Shown here: positions 56,480 to 64,000 of the stretch, piece by piece | Layout: every line of letters begins with the position of its first letter | Numbering within the stretch: the stretch's first letter is position 1 | DNA from: Stomorhina lunata | Taxonomy: Eukaryota; Arthropoda; Insecta; Diptera; Rhiniidae | Assembly: GCA_933228675.1 (NCBI GenBank) | Contig: OW121740.1 | Coordinates: 31,768,632 to 31,832,631, forward strand | Length of the DNA stretch: 64,000 nt | Direction of reading: 5' to 3' | Notes under the pieces: model-generated | What the model was told of the DNA's origin: nothing | Databases searched by the model: none | The model's input: only the letters and a program-made list of their open reading frames with translations | Made by a program: the position numbers and the translations under genes

Positions 56480-58290
56480 CTATAAAAAAATTTTCGTTAA
56501 AAAAAAATTTTTACGAAAATTTTTCTATAGAAAAAATTTTTTAACGACAATTTTTCTATAGAAAAAATTTTTTTAACGAAAATTTTACTATAGAAAAAAT
56601 TTTTTAACGAAAATTTTTCTATAGAAAAATTTTTTTTAACGAAAATTTTTCTATAGAAAAATTTTTTTTAACGAAAATTTTTCTATAGAAATATTTTTTT
56701 TAACGAAAATTTTTCTATAGAAAAATTTTTTTTAACGAAAATTTTTCTATAGAAAAATTTTTTTTAACGAAAATTTTTCTATAGAAAAATTTTTTTTAAC
56801 GAAAATTTTTCTATAGAAAAATTTTTTTTAACGAAAATTTTTCTATAGAAAAATTTTTTTTAACGAAAATTTTTCTATAGCAAAATTTTTTTTTAACGAA
56901 AATTTTTTCTATAGAAAAATTTTTTTAACGAAAATTTTTCTATAGAAAAATTTTTTTAACGAAAATTTTTCTATAGAAAATTTTTTTTAACGAAAATTTT
57001 TCTATAGAAAAATTTTTTTAACGAAAATTTTTCTATAGAAAAATTTTTTTAACGAAAATTTTTCTGTAGAAAAATTTTTTTAACGAAAATTTTTCTGTAG
57101 AAAAATTTTTTTAACGAAAATTTTTCTATAGAAAAATTTTTTTAACGAAAATTTTTCTATAGAAATATTTTTTTAACGAAAATTTTTCTATAGAAAAATT
57201 TTTATAACGAAAATTTTTCTATAGAAAAATATTTTTAACGAAAATTTTTCTATAGAAAAATATTTTTAACGATAATTTTTCTATAGAAAAATTTTTTTAA
57301 CGAAAATTTTTCTATAGAAAAATTTTTTTAACGAAAATTTTTCTATAGAAAAATTTTTTTAACGAAAATTTTTCTATAGAAAAATTTTTTTAACGAAAAT
57401 TTTTCTATAGAAAAATTTTTTTAACGAAAATTTTTCTATAGAAAAATTTTTTTAACGAAAATTTTTCTATAGAAAAATTTTTTTAACGAAAATTTTTCTA
57501 TAGAAAAATTTTTTTAACGAAAATTTTTCTATAGAAAAATTTTTTTTAACGAAAATTTTTCTATAGAAAAATTTTTTTAACGAAAATTTTTCTATAGAAA
57601 AATTTTTTTAACGAAAATTTTTCTATAGAAAAATTTTTTTAACGAAAATTTTTCTATAGAAAAATTTTTTTAACGAAAATTTTTCTATAGAAAAATTTTT
57701 TTAACGAAAATTTTTCTATAGAAAAATTTTTTTAACGAAAATTTTTCTATAGAAAAATTTTTTTAACGAAAATTTTTCTATAGAAAAATTTTTTTAACGA
57801 AAATTTTTCTATAGAAAAATTTTTTTAACGAAAATTTTTCTATAGAAAAATTTTTTTAACGAAAATTTTTCTATAGAAAATTTTTTTTAACGAAAATTTT
57901 TCTATAGAAAAATTTTTTTAACGAAAATTTTTCTATAGAAAAATTTTTTTAACGAAAATTTTTTTAACGAAAATTTTTTTAACGAAAATTTTTCTATAGA
58001 AAAATTTTCGTTAAAAAAATTTCTATAGAAAAATTTTTTTAACGAAAATAATTTTCGTTATAAAAATATTTCTATTGAAAAATTTAGTTAAAAAAATTTT
58101 TCTTTAGAAAAATTTCGTTAAAAAAATTTTTCTATAGAAAATTTTTAGTTAAAAACATTTTCCTATAGAATAATTTTGGTTAAAAAAATTTTTCAATAGA
58201 AAAATTACAGAAAAATTTTCGTTAAAAAATATTTCTAAAAAAAAAAATTTGAATTAAAAAAATATTTCTAAAGAAAAATTTTCTTGTTTT
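56480..58290. repeat. Minisatellite MS4, about 50 copies of a 31-bp unit
   Basis: The palindrome TTTTTCTATAGAAAAA alternates with a TTTTTTTAACGAAAA linker. This is the same unit type as the minor blocks of MS2, 45 kb away. Very regular from 56600 to 57950. At the right edge (about 57955-58270) the linker appears shortened (AACGAAAATTTTTTT repeats without the core), then inverted (TTTTCGTTAAAAAAAT), then decays. Confidence 0.96.
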
Positions 58291-59873
58291 TTCGTTTAAT
58301 ACCAATAGTAATAAAAAAATCATTGTTTCATTTTAAATTAGGAAATTTTTTAACATTTTTATTATAAGACTAAATAATATCCTTAAATGTTTCCTTTGTA
58401 TGTCTTACAAAACCAATCACATTAAATATATTTTCCGCGGTCATTCATTAAAAAAAAGCCTAACTTTTACTAAGCGAATTTGGTATCTATTTTTATATTT
58501 TGGTATTCTACAGTTTTTCTTTCATGTCCTTTTTATATCAAATAATATCTTTAACTTAAATAAATATTGATTTGAACCTCTTCCAAGAAAAACTTTTCAT
58601 ATATCTGGGATTCATTTCCTTTGCGAAGGAAAAACATTATCGTGATTTTATTGAAAATAAGATAAATATTAAATAAAAATATTGAAATTAAAATAATAAA
58701 AGTTCCTTCATCATCATCATCATTCTTATTGAAGAGTCTTATTGAAAGCAGAGTAACGGAAATTGCAATCTGAGCTGTTGAAAAAAAGCTTTAAAAAATA
58801 TAAAAAAGAATTTGATATATTTAATCTAAAAATATTTTATTTAATATTGCCAAGAAAATATTAGCATCTTTTAAGCCCAACTAAAAGATTAGGAAAAGTG
58901 CTTGGAGTGATAAACACTGGAATCGACAATGCATCCTCTGAGTTATTAAAGAAAGATTTAGCAAAATTGCCTGACTCAAACAACCGATCAAAGACAAGTT
59001 TTGAGAACAATCTGAATAAAAGGAGCTTTAAGGTCAACTCATTCCCATTTGTATGCATGTCACTAACTTTAATATCAAACTTTCATTTTACGAATAGTAC
59101 CATATTTAGAACTAAAATTAATTTTGCATTTAAGTTTGAAACTTTTCACCAGTTTCTTGCATTTGTTTTATTTTACCGCACTTAAACTTGTTGTGTTTCC
59201 CTAAAACTCAAGATGACAAAAAAGCAAAACCGAAACCGAAAAAAGACGTCAAAAATATGGGTTTCAATTAAAAAACTTGTTTCGAAAGCATAAAAATAAG
59301 ACAAGAAAACAAAAGAAAAGCATAAAATAAAATTAGGACTCAACAAAGTGTCAAAACTATGCATGTGGAAAATAAGTACTTACATTTTTCTAAAGAGTAA
59401 AATTTATAAAAAAGAACTTTTGTTTTCTTGAATAACTGCAAGTATTTCCTGAATTTATATAAATATATATATTACACTGAAACAAAACAAGTCAGTAATT
59501 AACAGAAAAGTTTCATTTAAGGTAGCGCAATAATGACACTGACACTGCTTTAAAAAATACTCAAAGCACACATTAATGTTGAGGTACTGTCATTCAGTAA
59601 AGTTCATTAAATACATAGAATCGGACATGTCTTTATTCTTTTTTTCAAAATCCTTGCTACGAAATAAAACAATAACAGCCTGTCCCACGATGTCGAACGA
59701 AAGATTATGCAAACGAAATTAAGTCACCCACTTTCGTTCGAATAAGCGTCCCACTATCTTTCGACTTATCGTTCCTCTGGCTTTACGTTTTGAAACGTAA
59801 GATATTTGAAAATTGTCAAATTTCAATGTTGCCTAATCGAAAGTTCGACAAATTTATCAACAATTTAAGAAAA
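58291..59873. other. AT-rich stretch with one small palindrome
   Basis: A 10-bp inverted repeat CGAACGAAAG / CTTTCGTTCG lies near 59694-59741 within a patch with two TCCCAC motifs. It could be a MITE scrap, but no ends were identified. A short (ATC)n run lies near 58710. The open frames at 58898-59364 have no recognisable domain. Confidence 0.45.
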
Positions 59874-60663
59874 AACAAGTAAGAAAGCGCTATAGTCGGT
59901 CAAGCCGACCATACAATACCCTTCACCACTAAGGTCAAAGGTGTTATTTTTCCTGTATAAAGATAAATATTTGCTAAATTTTGCCATCATACAAACATTT
60001 TCTCAAAACGTATATATTCAACCTGTTTCCGTCATTTGGACTTATATGAGAGCTAGGGTCAAATGTGAACCGATTATCTCGAAATTTGGCAAATTGATTA
60101 CAGTTCTTACAAAAATTATGTATGCAAAAAATAAACTCAAAATTTTTATTATCTTTAGATTTACGAGCGTTTTAGTGATTTTTTGTCTCATTTAGTGCGT
60201 TTTTGAAGAAGAGTTTGTATGGGAGCTATGGTCAAATGTGGAGTGATTTCAACGAAATTTGATACAGTGATTTAGGTTTACATAAGCAGTATCTGTTTTA
60301 AATTTCATGATATTTGTGGCCAATATAGCAATTCCGGGAAGTGGGACCTATGGGAGGTACCATAAATAATGGACCGATTTTGACCAATTTCAATAGCCAT
60401 GGTCCCATTATCAAAAAAATTATCTGTGCCAAAATTCATCAAATTATCTTTAGAATTGCGACCTGTAGTTTGATTACAAGGTTTACATGGGGGTCCAGCC
60501 AGCCAGCCAGCCAGACGGACGGACCGACGGACGGACATCGCTAAATCGACTCAGAAAGTGATTCTAAGTCTATTGGTATACTAAAAGGTGGGTCTAAGAC
60601 AAATATTTCTATGCGTTACAAACATCAGCACAAACTTACAATACCCTTTCCACCTATGGTGGT
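59874..60663 (-). mobile_element. Family B element, copy B6 (inverted)
   Basis: The inverted 3' end AACAAGTAAGAAAGCGCTATAG with hairpin GTCGGTCAAGCCGAC opens it. The 5' end is cut short at CCTTTCCACCTATGGTGG, without the terminal GAAGGGTATA. It has a (CCAG)n(CGGA)n tract at about 60497-60537. Extended runs are identical with B5, indicating a recent common source. Confidence 0.88.
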
Positions 60664-60838
60664 TGTAAATTTGTAAATTTGACTATTAATATACAACATT
60701 GTGCATTTAAGGTAAATAACATTTTTCCAAAATATTTTTTTTAATAAAATTTGTACGAATCTCTGAAGCCTATTCTTGTGGAAAATGTTAAAATTATATC
60801 TTAAAATCTTTTTTTCAATAAAATAAATAAAGTTTTTT

Positions 60839-63496
<2,658 letters not shown>

Positions 63497-64000
63497 ATTT
63501 TTTATTTTTATTTATTTATTTTCTTGAATATCACATACAACAAGAAATTAATCTTTTAAGTTACAGTATGCAATCTTATAATGAAAAATCAAAATTTTAA
63601 TAACAAAGTAAAAATACAATAAAAAAATATAATTACATATTAATATAATAAAAACGATAAAAAATAAAAATTAAACAGAAAATAAGAATAAGAAATATCA
63701 AATAACATTTTAAAAACTTGAAAATAATATCTTTTTAAATTGCAGCGCATTGCCAGTAGTTTGCAAAGTGTTGGGTAGGGAGTTCCACAGTCGTATTGCG
63801 TTTGTAAAAAATTGCCATTCAGATATCAACGTCCGATATCGAATTTGTATTAAGTTTTTTCCTCTATTAGATTGCGCAAATTGAATACGATTGAATAAGT
63901 ATGCTGGTTCATGTGAATAGATGACTTTGTGAAGTAGTATTAAAGATTTTATTTTAAGCAAATCCAGAACGTCAACTCCATACAATGATTTGGAATACCG
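63497..64000 (-). mobile_element. LINE 3' end, continues beyond the window
   Basis: The coding end (63710-64000) is followed by about 210 bp of untranslated sequence and an AAATAAATAAAAATAAAAA-like tail at about 63497-63520 on the minus strand. The tail abuts the last base of element C, so the LINE inserted at, or was captured by, C's terminus. Confidence 0.75.
63710..64000 (-). CDS. Non-LTR reverse transcriptase, C-terminal end (partial)
   Basis: The frame is open from the window edge to a stop at 63710, about 96 residues. It reads through LLKIKSLILLHKVIYSHEP, AYLFNRIQFAQSNRG, IQIRYRTLISEWQFF, AIRLWNSLPNTLQ and ALQFKKILFSSF. This is the typical last segment of LINE ORF2 proteins, after the reverse transcriptase, of the type that ends in RLWNSLP and FKK.L (CR1/L2/Rex-like clades). 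The exact clade is undecided. The part seen has no stop or frameshift; the catalytic core would lie outside the window. Confidence 0.75.
   Translation of the reverse strand, partial: RYSKSLYGVDVLDLLKIKSLILLHKVIYSHEPAYLFNRIQFAQSNRGKNLIQIRYRTLISEWQFFTNAIRLWNSLPNTLQTTGNALQFKKILFSSF

Noticed and set aside
59182..59364. Phenylalanine-rich 60-residue minus-strand frame suggesting a membrane peptide
   Set aside because: AT-rich composition alone gives such frames; no supporting context.

Overview
The window is repeat-dominated DNA from an animal nuclear genome, most likely a higher (schizophoran, perhaps calyptrate) fly. This is an inference from AT-rich composition, DINE-1-like elements starting TATACCC, DD41D Tc1/mariner transposases, jockey-like and RTE-like LINE pieces and a BEL/Pao integrase. 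I see no host protein-coding gene. The only full-length coding sequence is one mariner-type transposase at 42634-43722.

Layout. 0-5 kb: a weak inverted-repeat element with a tRNA-like segment, then element A1 broken by a 5'-truncated jockey-like LINE and a long CTGT array. 5.8-11.4 kb: two large minisatellite arrays (32- and 31-bp units). 12.7-18.7 kb: a nest with a family-B element, a foldback hAT-type MITE, a LINE endonuclease scrap, and a BEL/Pao integrase split by a hAT-type element that itself carries element A2. 19.8-24.3 kb: a family-B piece, a third minisatellite (30-bp unit) and two TIR elements. 25.3-31.2 kb: element A3, interrupted by an unknown 2.66-kb insert, a piggyBac-type MITE and a mariner MITE, with a 289-bp internal duplication. 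32-39.5 kb: a diverged tandem repeat, inverted A8, then B3. 39.6-43.8 kb: A4, a LINE endonuclease scrap and the intact mariner. 45.2-52 kb: A6 nested in A5, B5 nested in B4, inverted A7. 52.1-55.2 kb: two dead DD41D transposons with a B element next to the first. 56.5-58.3 kb: fourth minisatellite. 59.9-64 kb: B6, chimeric element C, and a LINE 3' end running off the window.

The main organising theme is three related non-autonomous elements (here called A, B and C) that look like Helentron-associated DINE-1/HINE elements. They have a 5' TATACCC inverted repeat, a CTGT/CCGT microsatellite after a conserved ATGTCCGTC box, internal tandem modules around ATCGGT, a 3' hairpin and a terminal CTTACTTGTT. 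They nest in each other and serve as targets for cut-and-paste transposons. Because several copies are present, uninterrupted sites inside the window confirm many insertions directly. The second theme is a minisatellite family with a shared 16-bp palindrome (TTTTTCTATAGAAAAA) in four arrays with different linkers. All names were assigned by reading; no database search was possible.
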